Shown piece after piece: positions 12,404-25,837 of a DNA stretch of 64,000 bases; positions within the stretch are counted from its first letter, which is position 1, and each line of letters opens with the position of its first letter. The stretch comes from Tricholoma matsutake (Eukaryota > Basidiomycota > Agaricomycetes > Agaricales > Tricholomataceae): contig AP026549.1 in assembly GCA_026075535.2 (NCBI GenBank), positions 3,782,001 to 3,846,000 of the forward strand, given 5' to 3'. The notes beneath the pieces were generated by a model, which did not search any database, was not told the DNA's origin, and saw only the letters and a list, made by a program, of their open reading frames with translations. The translations under genes and the position numbers were made by a program.

Positions 12404-13745
12404 TTAACCTTGGAAGGCAACTCCTGTCTTTGACGTCTCTGCCAGGCCTCCACCAGCAAATCCAGTACCTTGAAGAGAAAAACCGATCAGTGAATGAATG
12501 GTTAGTAAGTAGGACCATGGAATGACTGACCCTCTCTCTTCAGCTCCACGATATCTTTCTCTTTCAACAGCTTGTCGCACACGACACATTGCTTCGCGGG
12601 ACGAACGAGGGTCTCTGTACATGTTTTGCATGTGACATGCGCACAGGGCTTCATCACTGCCGATAAATGATCAGCGAGGGTAAAATGCAAGAAAATATGG
12701 CAAAGAGCGTACAATACATAAGAGAGTTGTTTGATAGTTTCTTCTTACACGACGGGCACATGGGGTCTGGATCTTCCTTTCTACTGCCATCCGCGGGAGT
12801 GGAATCTACAGATCGTGAAGAGCCCCCGCCTGCATTGAAAAACGTAAATTTGACGGGTATCAGATTTTTCATTCTATGGACAAGGAGGTTAGATGACACA
12901 AGACCACTAATGAACAATTCACACACGCGATGGGATGTGGTGGGTTTCCGCCACGACATGTTGTCTGCAGCTTGACGTCCAACAAGGATTGCGGGGGGCC
13001 AGTGGATGTATAAGTCGGAGTCAAGGATGGTAACCAGAAATCCGGCAGTTTGTGCTTTAAAGCTTCCGCCTGCTCTCGCTCTATCTCGCGGAGCGCTGCC
13101 TCTTCAGCCTCCCGGGCGAGCGTTTCAACGGTGGAAGCATCGAATTCAAATTTTCGTTTCGTTCCCCTTGCTTTACAATGAAGCGTAAAAAAAAAATACA
13201 CAGATTAAGTTGCAGAATACTGACGTTCGTCCACGTTTCCAGAGGATTTAGCGCCAGAGCTTGAAGCGGCTGCAGCCCCAGATACTCCAGCTAACCTCAG
13301 CTGGCCTTTCTCGAAATCCAACAATACACGTTCGCGTGCAGCCACTTTGGCTCTTGCTTTTTCTTCCTCAGCTTCTTGTTTCATAGCTTCCAGCCTGCTT
13401 TTCTGCCGTTGTATGTCCTTCTTTTGGGATACTGGATAGGTGAACATGTTTGATCAGACAGACATCACAAATAGTGAACTCACAAAGGTCAGTATAGACA
13501 CATTCTTTACAAAATAAATGACCTTCATTACATGCTAGTGGTTCTCGAGCGCGATTCAAGCATAGCGCGCAAGCATCGAATTGACGCATAGATTCATTTC
13601 CTAGCCGTTGCTGAGAATAATTCTAGTCAACGATGTAAAGCAAATGAAATGACTACCCTACCCTCTTCGTGCCATATTCCAGCTTTTTGTACTCTGCATA
13701 GCTGAAGATAGAGGACGCAGTATTGTTCTTGCTGTGTTTTGTCAT
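12404..13745 (-). CDS. Nitric oxide synthase-interacting protein (NOSIP) homologue, U-box/RING-type
   Basis: Seven exons: 13745-13662, 13610-13484, 13431-13225, 13170-12927, 12873-12713, 12656-12531, 12468-12404. All introns are 51-62 bp with GT..AG, and the sum of 1014 nt gives 337 aa. The start MTKHSKN and TASSIFSYAEYKK match the NOSIP N-terminus (MTRHxKN). Next come the first split RING/U-box with CALCL and EGHLFCKECV, then QKKDIQRQKSR, then a coiled coil, FWLPSLTP, and a second RING (CPSCKKKLSN, CAHVTCKTCTE, CVVCDK), ending in TGFAGGG. The family acts as an E3 ligase and in animals associates with spliceosomal complexes. The start is about 445 bp from that of the divergent small secreted protein gene. 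Confidence 0.9.
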
Positions 13746-14190
13746 CACCGGTCACGGTCGTAGTTGAACGGACGCTGTTGAGCTTTATTTGGCTTGCCCA
13801 AGGCTTCTTGTTTTGACCACGATGAACGGGCCCGCAGTGCTTTGTATCGACTATAGGGGAAAAAAAAAAGTTTGCTTGCTTGACATGAGGACAACATGAC
13901 GTTTACGAAGATGCATGGCCATGGGCGGCCGCTATTCTTTGCTTTTTTCCTGCCCTGAAATGATCCTGTCACCTCTGCCTCGAGGACCCTTTTAAAACGC
14001 TGCAGAACAAATCTCTCCCATCCAGCGCCTTTCCAGATACCGCTACACACTATCTTATCGCCGTTCTACCTAGAACTGGTGTCATTCCGCTTAGAATCTA
14101 ATCAGGTATGTCTGTTATCTTGTCATGCACTTGACCTGTCACTCATCGAAGCCACCTTTTCGTACTTACCTAAGTCATCCCGTATTCATC

Positions 14191-14436
14191 ATGCGACGTG
14201 CAGCCTGGGTGCATCTTTTGGCAGCATACCTCTCCATCGGATCCAGTGCCACCCCAGTTAACGCCACCCCGGGTCTTCATAGCCCAACACCGCCGGACTC
14301 CCTGTCAAATGTGAGATCAGCATGGTCTTCAAATTCCCATCCACGTCAACAATTTCAGGACGAAGAGAAGCAACGCCCTTCTCTGTCGTCACCCCGTCGT
14401 TATGTTTCTAGTCGTAGACGAAGAGCTCATCCGTGA
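14191..14436 (+). CDS. Small secreted protein candidate (81 aa)
   Basis: The frame opens MRRAAWVHLLAAYL, a short basic n-region and a hydrophobic core, with a likely signal peptidase site near SSATPVNA. The mature part is about 55 aa, rich in Ser, Pro and Arg, with no Cys. I chose the internal ATG at 14191 over the upstream in-frame one because it starts the signal peptide. No family is recognised, and a frame this short could be chance. Confidence 0.4.
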   Translation: MRRAAWVHLLAAYLSIGSSATPVNATPGLHSPTPPDSLSNVRSAWSSNSHPRQQFQDEEKQRPSLSSPRRYVSSRRRRAHP

Positions 14437-15785
14437 ATAAACATTTCGTGTCGTGTGAGTGTATAGAGGAGCATTAGACTTGGTACGTGCAGTTTAGACC
14501 CTCGAGAATTCATTGGAACTTATGACATGCATGATAGCCGTTAGATGGCTTAGTATAGATTTTTATTTCCCTCATTGACAACATAACAAAATGTACAACA
14601 TGTATATGAAGAGGAATATTTCTTCATGAATTTTTGACGAGAATCAGCCCACTACCAAGTGATGTTGGAATGTATACCAGCCACTAGTCGCTTCCAGCTT
14701 CGGCATTGAATTGAGCTCTTGTAGCCGATTCGGACGTGCAGTTGTCGACTTGAGCGTTGACTTTGAAGTAACTGTTAGGTATAAAGGTTCACCGGTAGTT
14801 TCTGAACGACCGAAGCGTACCTGATTTATCCGAAGTACTCCGATTCGTTTACCACATTGTTACATAATTACGCAAAGACGCGTCCGCGTCCGGCCGCGGA
14901 ATCCATGTGGCTTCGAAAGAACGTATGTACACTGTACAGACGCAACTGGAAAGAGCAACTGCTTCAGGGACTCTGAGAGCTCTGAGCATAAGTTGCTTAA
15001 AAGTTCTGAAATGATTCATCCGTCCACTTATTTCTCTCTATAACTCCTCGGTCGTGCCACTGACATCCATTTATACTTGCACAACCTTTGGTCATGAGAT
15101 TAACTCGCGCTTTACGTGGGGTGGGCATATGGTTCCAGTCAAACAGGCTCAAGCATCGATAAGCATCCCGCTCGCCAGTCACGTATGCGATGACATCAAG
15201 TTGCCGACAATGTCGGTTCCGTCGCGTCGTTAGCGCGGCCGGAAATCACACCAGTACGTAGTACCTGCATGATCCGTATCGAGTGGAACAGAAAGGAAAC
15301 AGATCAGCTTTCTCATTGCCCGGGGGACCTTTTTGAGGATTGTCTGATAGAAAATTTGATTTGTCGCTGATCGTGTGAGGGATAAATAAATAGACGATCG
15401 ACAAAATCAAAGGGAAGTAAAAAGGTAAACAAAGAAACATAGAACGAAGAAGCAATGTCCCAACTTATATAGAGCAAGAAATCCATCCACCTGAAATGGA
15501 TGGGTGAAGGGTAAGGTAGAGGATTCAAATGTATCAACAAGAAACGAAGCAGAAGATAGAAATAACATCCGGGATATCGTTCTTGCATTAACGAAATAAA
15601 AACGGAAACGTGGATGATGGCGTGATTAGTTTTCTTTCTTTCATGGTATGACAAGCGCCACGACAGAGGGAAAAACAGGAAAGGATACGGCCGAGGAAAC
15701 ACCGAATCGATTTTCTTTGTTATAGCGTGCGAGTCGGAGGTAGCCGGGATAATAATAATGATAAAAGACGTGATGACAACAAGCG
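14437..15785. other. Intergenic region
   Basis: 1.35 kb holding the 3' region of the small secreted protein gene and, from about 15300 up, the 3' untranslated region of the minus-strand gene that stops at 15786. Short frames on both strands have no recognisable motif. Confidence 0.4.
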
Positions 15786-16618
15786 TCACACCATGGATGG
15801 TGTACGCAGTGCTGGCATTGGTGGTGATGACGATGAACATGTATGTGATGATGAACCTGTAGGTGACGATGGACGTGTAGGCGGTAATGATGATGGTGGT
15901 GGTGCAAGTGACGTAGGCGGACGTGGTGTGGGTAAAGGGAGGAGGGGACGCAGTGGCGGGCGGTTAGTTGGTTTCCTATATGTCTACATACGTGAAACAA
16001 AAATAGTGAGTTATCAAAGCAAAAAGGAAATGATGAAACGTACATGTCTCGACATGATCATTTTCGCCATCGAAACGGGGACTTCTGATTGATATATAGC
16101 AGGGACTATAAAATTCCGGATACACGTAAGACAAGCAGACGTCAGGAAGAGAGTAAAGTTTACATACGTGGGGATTCAAACGCTGGACCACTTCTTCTAA
16201 TTCTTGTTGGCGGCTGCCATTCTTGAGCAGGTGGCTCGGATGTTTTTTTCCGCAATCCAACGCCTTTCCCAATCATCCTAGTCTCTGTCACAGTGAATGA
16301 TACAGGTAGTGTAAGGTTAGGTAGGGCGTCCCATGTCGGCAATGTAGAGGCCCATGACGACCGTTGTTGTCGCTGTGGTGCCCCCTCTACCCTAATTGTC
16401 TTCTCATCGACCGGTACCTGAGATTGCTGATGCGGTTGCTTTCCAATGCACTTTCGAAAGTATAGGAATGCGGCACGGATGAATGAAAGCAGTACAATAG
16501 AAGCCAGCAAGGACAAGAAGATAGAGGAATTTGATGGAGCTGTGATAGAGAAAGGGGAGGAAAAGGAGGACAGGGACAACGGGATTGAGCTCGCCGGGAG
16601 TTGTCGAAGGAGCAACAT
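15786..16618 (-). CDS. Membrane-anchored proline-rich protein with conserved PVSMAKMIMSRH motif
   Basis: Three exons, 16618-16168, 16084-16044 (41 nt) and 15983-15786, total 690 nt, 229 aa. One hydrophobic segment (IFLSLLASIVLLSFIRAAFLYF, here in two halves around residues 30-52) anchors it; the following part is cytosolic or luminal with LPTWDALPNLTLPVSFT. The short middle exon encodes PVSMAKMIMSRH, which I recall as a recurring motif in otherwise variable Agaricomycete proteins. The C-terminus is Pro/Ser/Thr-rich. Upstream in-frame codons lack an ATG, so the start at 16618 is preferred. Function unknown. Confidence 0.65.
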
Positions 16619-18524
16619 CGTGGAGAACAACGACGACGACGACACTGAGACGGCAGCACAGCGGCGGGAACAGGCTGCTGGTGGTTCGTGGACAACGAGA
16701 ACTGTTGGCACTTTATTTCAAATCACGGCTTCTGATCGGCAATTCCCGAGTGGCACGTGGATATAACCGGTTGCTCGCCTTACTACTTATAGTTAAGGGC
16801 TATAGTAAGTTGTGAGCTTAGTTCTTGTCTTTAGGTTTGTATGTATCGTTTCTGTGTCAGTTTAACTTTCGAGGAACACCGTGACCTTTTTCTGATAGCT
16901 GTAATCTCTCTATGCAAGCCTGCGCAAATTGCATAGCCTTGCTTTCTCAAGGCACCGTACCATTGCCGAAAGCAGTGATCTTTCACTATATCTTCGCCGT
17001 AAAACGGATAACGGATGGGATATCGGCTACCCGCAGAATACTCCCTGCTTTACCCCGGTACTGACCTTACTGACCATATGCGTCGGACGTTCACATGTTT
17101 TTCCATAGTACCGACTCTACTCCACCAAGTTATATGCGGAGCATGTCCAACTCTACGGCTGTTCGTTTTTCTTCATCTATGTCATTGATACCCGTATCTT
17201 TGGCATGCCCTTGTCAAGTTGCCGTTCTGTCGCCTGATCACTTCGCGAGATAAGTACGAAATCAGGTACGCGGCGAGTTATCCGAACTCGTCAGCGACGG
17301 AGTCGCAACTATCCATAGATTTCTATTTGCAGTACAAACATCTCATGGTCGCCACGAGTATAGTTGTATGTCTCAATTGGATCTTGGGAATTGCATTCAT
17401 GTCGGTGAGCTACTGCGCGAACAATCTTCGATCAGTCTAATCTTTTACATAATAGCAAGCTATCGCAAGACCTCCCAAGCCTTCCCTTACCTAGAATCGA
17501 TTGACCCTGGTATGGCATAACCTAAGGTGATGACTTTCGAACGTATTGTTATCAGTGTCTGGTTTGATAATCGTTTTCAATGACATCTTGCCAAGCTATC
17601 CTCTAGAGCCGATCGTTTGAAATTCAGCCTTTTGTTTGTCAAATAGTTTCTCATTGGGAGACGTTTCCTCCTACGAATTGACACAAGCGGGAGTCCAAAC
17701 GAATGTGTACAAGCCACAACATCTCTTCGATGTCCCTTTTTGAACCTCGATTATCCTGCTTTCTGCTCCCGTCTACAATGAGTTTCCCACAGAAAGGCTA
17801 TTACGACTCCCCAACGAGGCTTAGACATCAGACGACGACTGCGCAGACGACTCAATCCCCCTCTCAGTCATACTTTAAGCCTGACAGTCTCCTAAGAGTG
17901 GATACCATACCTGTCATTTCGTACTAGCCCATGCCTACCAAAGATATCCGCATCGTGTACGACAGCGGCAAATTGTACCTTTCACGAGGTGTCTCGGAAT
18001 TTCAGACCTTCCTTCCCGTGGCCGCGTAGGGCGCGGCTTTCAGCTTGCACCTGGTTTGCCTGGGGTGCATAAACATTAGCGATAGGGCGTCAATCAGAAG
18101 GAAGTGGTTCTGCAGTCGTGCGGTTTGCTTTTCTTATATGTCGTGGTAGGATGATGTGTTGGAGCGTGGCTTAGACATTAGCGTGGCACGGAAATTAATG
18201 TTGAATAAATGTCGGTTGGCAGCCTGGAGAAAGCATTTTTTGATGCATTATCATTGTGGTGTCGTTGGTGTGGTGATATCTCCATGAAAGTTAACAAGAG
18301 GGCTGTCGGACTGCACCAGCTGCACCAGGCTTCCGAGTCATTCGCTTGCAAGTTGTGAGTGGCCGAAGGGTCCGGATTGGACGATCTTTAATATTATAAT
18401 TAACTTATGAGTAACTGCATACAATACATGAGGAAAATCCATATGATTGGCCAGTACGAAGTCCATAACGTTGCAGTGTTTGTGTTTAGTTGTGTCCAAG
18501 AAGTCCTTGTCCTGATGAATCATT
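16619..18524. other. Intergenic region with one weak ORF
   Basis: 1.9 kb between two minus-strand genes. A 74-codon plus-strand frame at 17703-17927 (with an internal ATG at 17778 starting MSFPQKGYYDSP) has the Ser/Thr/Gln composition of real fungal proteins, but no domain and no clear splice partner. 18100-18340 is AT-rich. No repeats seen. Confidence 0.35.
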
Positions 18525-20527
18525 TCATACCCAAACTGTGCCTTTTTTTCTGGAAACAAGGACTGCTGTCCAGGTAAGAATTAAAGTGCCACACGCCACG
18601 CATAATCCTGAGTATAAAATCGGCCTCCACCATATGAACTCGGAAGTAAGCAAGGCGCCTGCAATGGGAGTGCCTGATGGGCTGTTTGATCACCGTAATT
18701 GCCAAAAAAAAAACTGATACCAACCTATCAGACCACCAAGCCCTGTAACCAAATAGATGAGACATGGAGACCTCAGTGAAGGACCGCCGACGCAATTACT
18801 TACCATTGAATGCAAAGCAGATGCCCATCCGAGTCCCAATCTCCGAGTTATTCGCTGCTAAAGATCCAATCATCGCAGTACTAGACCCGGCATCTAGCCA
18901 GCAATGATGCACGAATGAGTCAACGAATTAAAAAGGGATAGTAAAAGTGTCGAGCTCACATGCGCCTGAGAAGAAACCATACAGAATTGCAAAAACGGTG
19001 GTGCCTGCAACATCGTGGATTGCTAGCGTGGAGAAAATGAGAATCCCGCAAACAGCACCCCAGATAATCGTCATATTGATGATGCCAATCCGTGGTACTA
19101 GAAGTGGTGGTATTACGCGGCCGAATATACTGGCTCCGTTCAATATAGTTAACTGAAAGAACGAGGGATTATGATCTTGATGGGACACAAGGCTTAGGAA
19201 GCGTACTGTATACAACGCAATACCCGAAGGTAAGCCATTCTTGATCGCGTTTAACTGGAGAAAAAATATTGGGAAGTAAAAACCCGCCATGACGATAAAA
19301 GATCTGTGAAGGAAAGAATGTTTAGAAGAAATAGAACACAGGAGAAGGTCGTAGACACACCCGACGAGCGTGACAACATACGGAGGATCTGAAAGAAAAG
19401 CACGGAAGTCTTGAAAGGTGTTTCCTTGCGTCCTATTTGGTGGTAACCTCGGTTTCATCAGCACCGTAGCTACGGCAAGGAGTCCAAGAATAAGGCCTGC
19501 GCTTGCTCGCACACCGTTATGAAATCCAACAGGACCGTGAAAAAGTCGGTTGAGCATGATCGGGTGAATAGCTCCCCCGAGTGCTGTACCCTATAAGTAG
19601 TCAGTTTAATCCACGCCGTACTCTAACTAAAGGGGAGACATTTCACCGATACTGCAATGCCTATTGCTAATGCGCGTCGGCGAACAAAATATTGGGTGAG
19701 GAGCGCCATGGTTGGCATATAGGTGATACCTATACCAAACCCAGTACCCAGCCCTTGAGTAAGAAAAACCTATCGACAAGATCAGCGGGTTCCTTGAAGA
19801 TTCTCCATATGAAACCGGGCCGTACGTACTTGATAATATTGTTGGGGATGCGACAATGACAACATGAAAAGACAGAAAACGTAGAGTATGGACCCGCCAA
19901 TCATCAGAGAGTAGCTATGAAATTCACGATATTTCAGCCTAGCACGTGCATGGGTTTCTCTAAAACCTTACAAATACCCAGCGTCAAAAGCTCTGCCTGC
20001 AAAGAAACCTGTGGACATGGCCAAGAAGAGTTGTGCGCTGCCTATCCAACTAGATGAACGCCATTCAGATTCCAGAGAACACCCAACACATACAATTACA
20101 CATACCTAATCTCGGACGAGACATAATGATTGTTGAGATATTCTCGAACGTAGAAATCTGCCGATATTTGTCCAATCAGAAAGAAGAGCGCTGTGACGAC
20201 GGACGGTACCATTATAGACTCCATAAGAGTTGTTATAACTGATGTGGTCAGTATAAGGGATGTTGGTGTGAAGTTATGGATTTACACCCACCCAAGGGTG
20301 CAAAACTGGGTAAGCCAACTGTATAATAATTCAATGTTAAGCAATGACTACCATGATCATGCTGCTCACACTCCAACAACGACACACCAGGCCTGCCAAC
20401 CACCCTCCGGATATTCTGGTGGTGGTTCGGGTTGGGTTTCACTCCCAGAATCTTCCACACGCTTCACTTCATCCAGAACAGTCCACGTCCTGGCTGTCGA
20501 TGCTGACCCTGGTCGGGATTCCGACAT
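18525..20527 (-). CDS. MFS transporter, monocarboxylate-porter-like (MCT/MCH family)
   Basis: Thirteen exons: 20527-20370, 20318-20292, 20238-20210, 20157-20106, 20049-19978, 19938-19830, 19769-19647, 19590-19361, 19303-19207, 19152-18960, 18893-18804, 18742-18725 and 18673-18525. They total 1347 nt and encode 448 aa, with every junction GT..AG. A cytosolic N-terminus of about 40 residues ends PPEYPEGGWQAW, the signature before TM1. Then come QFCTLGYNNSYGVYNDFYVREYL, SWIGSAQLF, RRRALAIGIAVSGTALGG, GRVIPP and IGTPIAGALL, ending KGTVWV. Twelve hydrophobic segments fit the family. Members carry monocarboxylates or related small acids across membranes; the substrate here is not known. One exon is only 18 nt. 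Confidence 0.9.
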
Positions 20528-22783
20528 GACTCGATAAATAGCTCAAGGGTATAGGCTCTATGAAGTGAGTGGTAATCCAGAAACAGCCTGCACTGTGAAC
20601 CTTTTATCCCATACCTCGCAGCACTGTGCCAGTGTAACATCGGTGATCAGCCACCGGTACTTAAAAACCGAGGGCTGAATCACCGAGGCCAAGGCAGCAT
20701 GTGAAGTATGGATATTACCTTTCTTTATTAATTCGAAGGAGCAAAACGGCCGCATGAAGTCTTGTTTTAAAGCACTGTATCCTGTTTTGCTCAGGCTGAA
20801 TGTCGCGACCTGAAATTGCTTAGAAATCGCCTAAATTCTCAAACGGGCCGAATTTACCTTAGTTCATTTCCGCAGTTAAAAGTTTCTAGCGTTGTTTGCG
20901 CACCTCGAAGACCTCGGCTTGGTTTTTTGACATCCTGTTCCACCAATCATTAATCACCATTCGCCACTCGTGGGAAAGAATTCCTGGATCCAAACATTTG
21001 TTAGGAATATATTATATATAGGTTGTAATACTTCGCTTTACAACACGCCTTGCGCGTCAGGGATATGCCGCGTAATATGATGTCCCCACAGGGCTGACAG
21101 CTCAAGTCAAGAGATGATCGAGTGGAGCTGGAAATTTTACAACCAATCAGTCCATTTCTTCTACTCCAGAGAAACACAATGCGTTGCATAAGACGTATAG
21201 CCCAGTGAACAGTGTCGGCTGCGTCATGAGTGCGTCAATTGATGTACCCACAACATCAACATCAACGGCCGCAGTTTTCTTACCAAGAAGACCGCCCAAT
21301 CCTGAAAAACGAGAAATATTTGACATCGAAAATTGGACCACTCGCCAATCAACGTAACACCGAATTCCATTCGAGAGCAGTCTTTTCCAAGTTTTTTTCC
21401 GCCAGAGATCCAGTCTTCAGTGGCAAAAAGGCATGAAAGGTAAATTGAGACGAATAATGATGAAGTGTAGCATCGTACGCGCAAATCTGAATAGAACGGC
21501 GAAAAAGATGACAACCCTTGGCGCCGTCTAATTTGCAGGAGAGTAAGAGCAAGCCGAGACCGAACATCATTACGTTGGCAACAGCACAACTCGTGTAACA
21601 AGCATGTTTGGCAACACCCAGACTATAAACACTAGCCCCGTTAACATCATTATTTAGCGCCCAATGTCAGCACTTGCAAGATTTCGGCTCACTGTAGAAT
21701 GCGAGACCCACAAGCCGTTTGTCACGGCATTCAACTACGAGAAGAAAATCGAGAAGAAAATCGAGAAGAAAAGACACGTGAAGGCGCGTGCAATTCCAAG
21801 TCAATAAGAAGTGACACAGAAAAGTACTGTTTATCCCACCCAACAACGCGGATCTCGAAACGGTAAGACTCTGTTTCCCCGTTCTGGCGGCAATCTCGTT
21901 TCACAAGCAGCGCAGCAATTACACGAAGCCCTCCAAGGAGACCAGGGCCTGTCCGGACACCGGAATGATCTCCACAGAATAAGTGATTCACCATCATGGA
22001 TGGGTGAGCATTTCCCTTATCACAAATCCCAGTGACTGTACACATGCCACGTGTTCATCATAAGAAACCGACGTACCGAAGCTACGATGCCCATGTATCC
22101 CTATGAGAATGACAAATGTGTGAGGTTGGATGGGTTCAAGTCTTCGGACTTGACGGATTCCGTGTTGACGAAACAAGGAAATGTTACTTTGTCAAATGGT
22201 CAAGTCAACCAAGGGCCAAGACGACGACAGATCTGTTTCCTGGAAAACTTGCAGGACAACTTCTGGTCAAGACGACATGAGCTGACCATGATCAGAAATT
22301 GTGACTAAAACCAGAATCGATTTGGTCATCGCATCTGCCCGTGGAACCCATGAATATTGGTAGGTTTTACGAACAGGGTTCGTCGATATCTCGATTTATC
22401 CATTATTAGACAAATGCATGCAGCCCGCTCGAACGTGATGCCAACGAAGAAAGAAAAGCACGCAATAACCTTGTTTCCCGCAACAGCGTCATAGTTAAAT
22501 TCCCCCCTCAAGGTCATGAACCTCACCCTTCTCAACGATGAGTGGGACATTTCCAGGTGAAGCCTACAACACTGGACTTGAACCAGACCCGAAGCCCGTA
22601 CAACATAAAGATCCAGTCAGTATTGCAATTCCTGCTGATCCAATGGGCGGCTGTCATGAATTCGACAGTTTCGCCACTCTTAAACTGTAGGACCGAAGTG
22701 TTGTATCATGGTTCCCGTTGATGGATATTGAAAGAACGATGCGGTATCTACAGCAATTTTCTATCCGTATCGCGCTTCCCTGT
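20528..22783. other. Intergenic region
   Basis: 2.25 kb. 21739-21774 holds three tandem copies of a 12 bp unit (GAGAAGAAAATC). A minus-strand frame at 22470-22550 begins MSHSSLRRVRFMTLRGEF and could be a first exon of a small gene, but I could not find its continuation. Other frames of 60-125 codons show no motif. Confidence 0.35.
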
Positions 22784-23990
22784 CTACAACGCGCTGGCAC
22801 CTGTCCGAAGTGTTAATGTCCAATATCTGAACGTAAGGAACGGCGACGTACCAGTAATGATGTCGACCAACTCATTAGTGATGGCGGCTTGACGGCCACG
22901 GTTGTACTGCATTGTGAGCCTGTCAATCATGTCCTTTGCATTCTTGGAGGCATTGTCCATGGCATTGCGACTATGTACGAGTTTCATGTCAAGTTAGAAG
23001 TTTACAACGAAACATTGATGATAAAGACATACCGAGCGCTTTGCTCGCATGCGTATCCTTCTGTGAGAGCGGCAAAGATAGCGTTAGCAAGGGAGAATTC
23101 GGCCAGGTCCTTTGTGACATCATCTTCATTTTCGTAGGCCTTGAACCCGTCTACACACCCCGATGAAAATCAAATCTGGACAGAGAAGAAGGGACTTACT
23201 GCTCTCTCTCAGGCCCTCTTCGCCCTTGACTTCCATAACTGCTGCCTCGTATGAGATGGCCGACACGAATTTGTTGTACACGAGTACGACAGAGTCATAC
23301 GTGACGCCGCTCTTCGCAATGAGGTCCGCGACACCTGCCGCGTCCGCAAACGTAGGGACGTCACGCCCGATCTGGTTGAACGTCAGGCGGAGGTTGTTGG
23401 GCGCCGCACGTGTGAGCTGGGCCTTGGACTTGTCGCCGATAACCATGATGGGAGACTCCGGGTCGATTTGTGTCGTGGCACTATCACCGTTGTTGCTCGC
23501 AGACGAGGCAAAATGGGAGTCTGGGGTGTTGGCAAGGGCACGGCGCGTGGCCTTGGTGACAGAGGAGTGAATACCTCCGCAGAGACCTTTGTCGGAGGAG
23601 ACTACAATGAAGAGCTTGCGTGGTGTGGGTGTGTCCGCTGGTGAGTTCGCAAAAACCTCTGGTGTGGGTGTGAGAAACGTATTGTGAGTTTTATCATCAG
23701 TTCCTTACCAGCGTTGGCCAGTCCATACTGCTTGCCTGCTTGCATAGCTCGCTGAGCTTTCGAAAGTTTGGTTGACGCGATCATTTTCATGGACTTGGAG
23801 AGAGATTAGACATGTGGCTCCTCATGCTCCCAAAAACCATACGAACCTTAGTGATTTTCTCAATGTTACGCACAGACTTGAGGCGTAATTCAATCTCCCG
23901 AAGGGTAGCCATGTTACGGGCATTTGGTGGTGCAGCACCCAGCGGCGAGGGCTGGGTGACAACACGAGTGAGCGTTCGACGAGCAAGCAT
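22784..23990 (-). CDS. ATP3: Mitochondrial F1-ATP synthase subunit gamma
   Basis: Six exons: 23990-23847, 23793-23709, 23658-23200, 23150-23033, 22970-22852 and 22800-22784; total 942 nt, 313 aa. The N-terminus ([17 protein letters not shown]) is a basic mitochondrial presequence. The first rotor helix carries [17 protein letters not shown] and [17 protein letters not shown]. The central domain has [17 protein letters not shown]. The C-terminal helix has [27 protein letters not shown] and the invariant end GASAL. The gamma subunit is the rotating shaft in the alpha3beta3 hexamer. The last exon is only 17 nt. It is transcribed divergently from the eIF2-beta gene. Confidence 0.97.
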
Positions 23991-24116
23991 CGAGGAGGTG
24001 ATATGAGGACAGCTGAGTTTGCGAATCGGGCACTTTCGGCGTTTAGTAAAGATTTCACACGGTCATCGGATTTTTTAAAACTAACTTTTGAGCGCTTCTA
24101 CATCTGAATCACTGCA
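23991..24116. promoter_or_regulatory. Shared divergent promoter of ATP3 and the eIF2-beta gene
   Basis: Only 126 bp separate the two start codons, so both 5' untranslated regions and the core promoters must fit here or overlap. A TTTTTTAAAA stretch lies at about 24071-24080. No canonical TATA box is clear. The two genes serve energy production and translation, which would make coordinated expression sensible; this is inference. Confidence 0.6.
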
Positions 24117-25438
24117 ATGGCCTCTGATGAACCGCTATTCAATACTTCGTTAAAGAAGAGAAAGAAGAAACAAGTTGCATTTACTGAAGATCCCTTCGGT
24201 GCAGATGCAGATCCTACTGAACCAGCACCAGACACCATCGACAGCACTACGCTCAACGGCGATGCAGTAGATCTAGGGCCAAAGACGGCGCATGAGGCTA
24301 TGAAGTCCACGGGTGATGCACACGTCGAGAAGAAGGAGGAAGACGATTTCAAGGTGATGTTTGGCGATGTGAAGAAGAAGAAGAAAAAGATTCCGATGGA
24401 GCTCGTGTGTTATCGTCTACGGACCCCATCGACTCGTGACTCATTTTTTTTGTAGGGCGATGATTCTGGTACATCCACACCCATTGCAGTGGCTTCCGAG
24501 GCCGCTGAACCGACAATACCATCTGAAGACCTGGACTTCTCCGATATCAAGAAGAAGAAAAAATCGAGTAAAAAGAAGGCTGCCTTTGACTTGGATGCGT
24601 TCGAGAAGGAGCTTAATGAGTCGAAGGCCAAGTCATCGACGGTTGCAGATGATGAAGATGATGACGGAGAGCCAGTCAATACTACACATCTAGATGATAT
24701 CGACGAAGCTGAGCTGGGCGAGGATCCGTTTGCGCAAAGCGATGCGCCGGTTGGATTGGACGCAGGCAACGAAGCATGGCTCCAAAGTGACCGGGATTAT
24801 ACATATCAAGAAGTTTGTTTCTTGTTGTGATCCGCGATACAGTACTAATATTTTGAATAGTTGCTTACACGGTTCTACTCATCACTACATGCCGCCAATC
24901 CCTCTCTTCTTTCGAATTCGTCCCAAAAACGTTACACCATCGCCCCGCCCTCCATCCACCGTGAAGGAAACAAGAAGTCTATTTTCGCAAATGTCACCGA
25001 CATCTGCAAGAAGATGCATCGTCAGGTTAGAGTCTTTCGGTCACGCACTGTCATAGTTATCTAATGCGATTTATCTCAGCCGGAACACGTTATTCAATTC
25101 TTGTTCTCCGAAATGGGTACGACAGGAAGCGTAGATGGTGCAGGGCGGCTCGTCATCAAGGGTCGTTTCCAACAAAAGCAGGTCGAGAATGTCTTGCGAC
25201 GATACATCGGTAAGAGACGCTTCAATTACAATGGTCATAGATTTAATTTTAATCTACACATTGAACAGTCGAATACGTAACATGCAAAACATGCAAATCG
25301 CCGGACACGCTGCTTACCAAGGAGAATCGTATTTTCTTCATGGCTTGCGAGTCGTGTGGCAGCAGACGGAGTGTTAATGCGATCAAGAGTGGCTTCCAGG
25401 CACAGGTCGGGAAGAGAAGTAAGAACAAGACAGGGTAG
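24117..25438 (+). CDS. SUI3: Translation initiation factor eIF2 subunit beta
   Basis: Five exons: 24117-24404, 24456-24812, 24861-25025, 25080-25209 and 25269-25438; total 1110 nt, 369 aa. Three lysine blocks in the N-terminal half ([22 protein letters not shown]) are the K-boxes that bind eIF5 and eIF2B-epsilon. Conserved core: [36 protein letters not shown], and [29 protein letters not shown] (split). The C-terminal zinc ribbon has CKTC and CESC. The protein is part of the eIF2 ternary complex delivering initiator tRNA. Confidence 0.97.
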
Positions 25439-25837
25439 GCTGTATACCATTGTAGGGTTCGGCATATGTTGTTCTCGATCAAGTCCACGATCTTGTATAC
25501 TTTGAGGATGTGGGGGCATGTCTGCTAAACTTGCCAATATGTTGCCAACAATCCTTGTAGGAAGGCCCTCGGACGTTGGACCTGAGTTTGAGAATCTTAG
25601 AACGCTGTATGAAGGATGGAGTTGCACGGACCCATTAATATTGTTGTGGCTGGATACACCGACGACCCATACGCTTCAAACTTCCAAGCGACACGCGATA
25701 GTATGACACTAAGTAACGTACAGAATCTATACAGAAAGCTAAACTTGGCTAGAAAACAATTAACCGTAGACAGTGTAAAGAAGAAAGTAATCTCCTGATT
25801 GCATTCGTTATATAATTAGCTGATTATTGAGTTGAAC
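25439..25837. other. Convergent intergenic region
   Basis: About 400 bp between the stop of the eIF2-beta gene and the stop of the minus-strand membrane protein gene. Both 3' ends meet here. Short plus-strand frames show no motif. Confidence 0.5.
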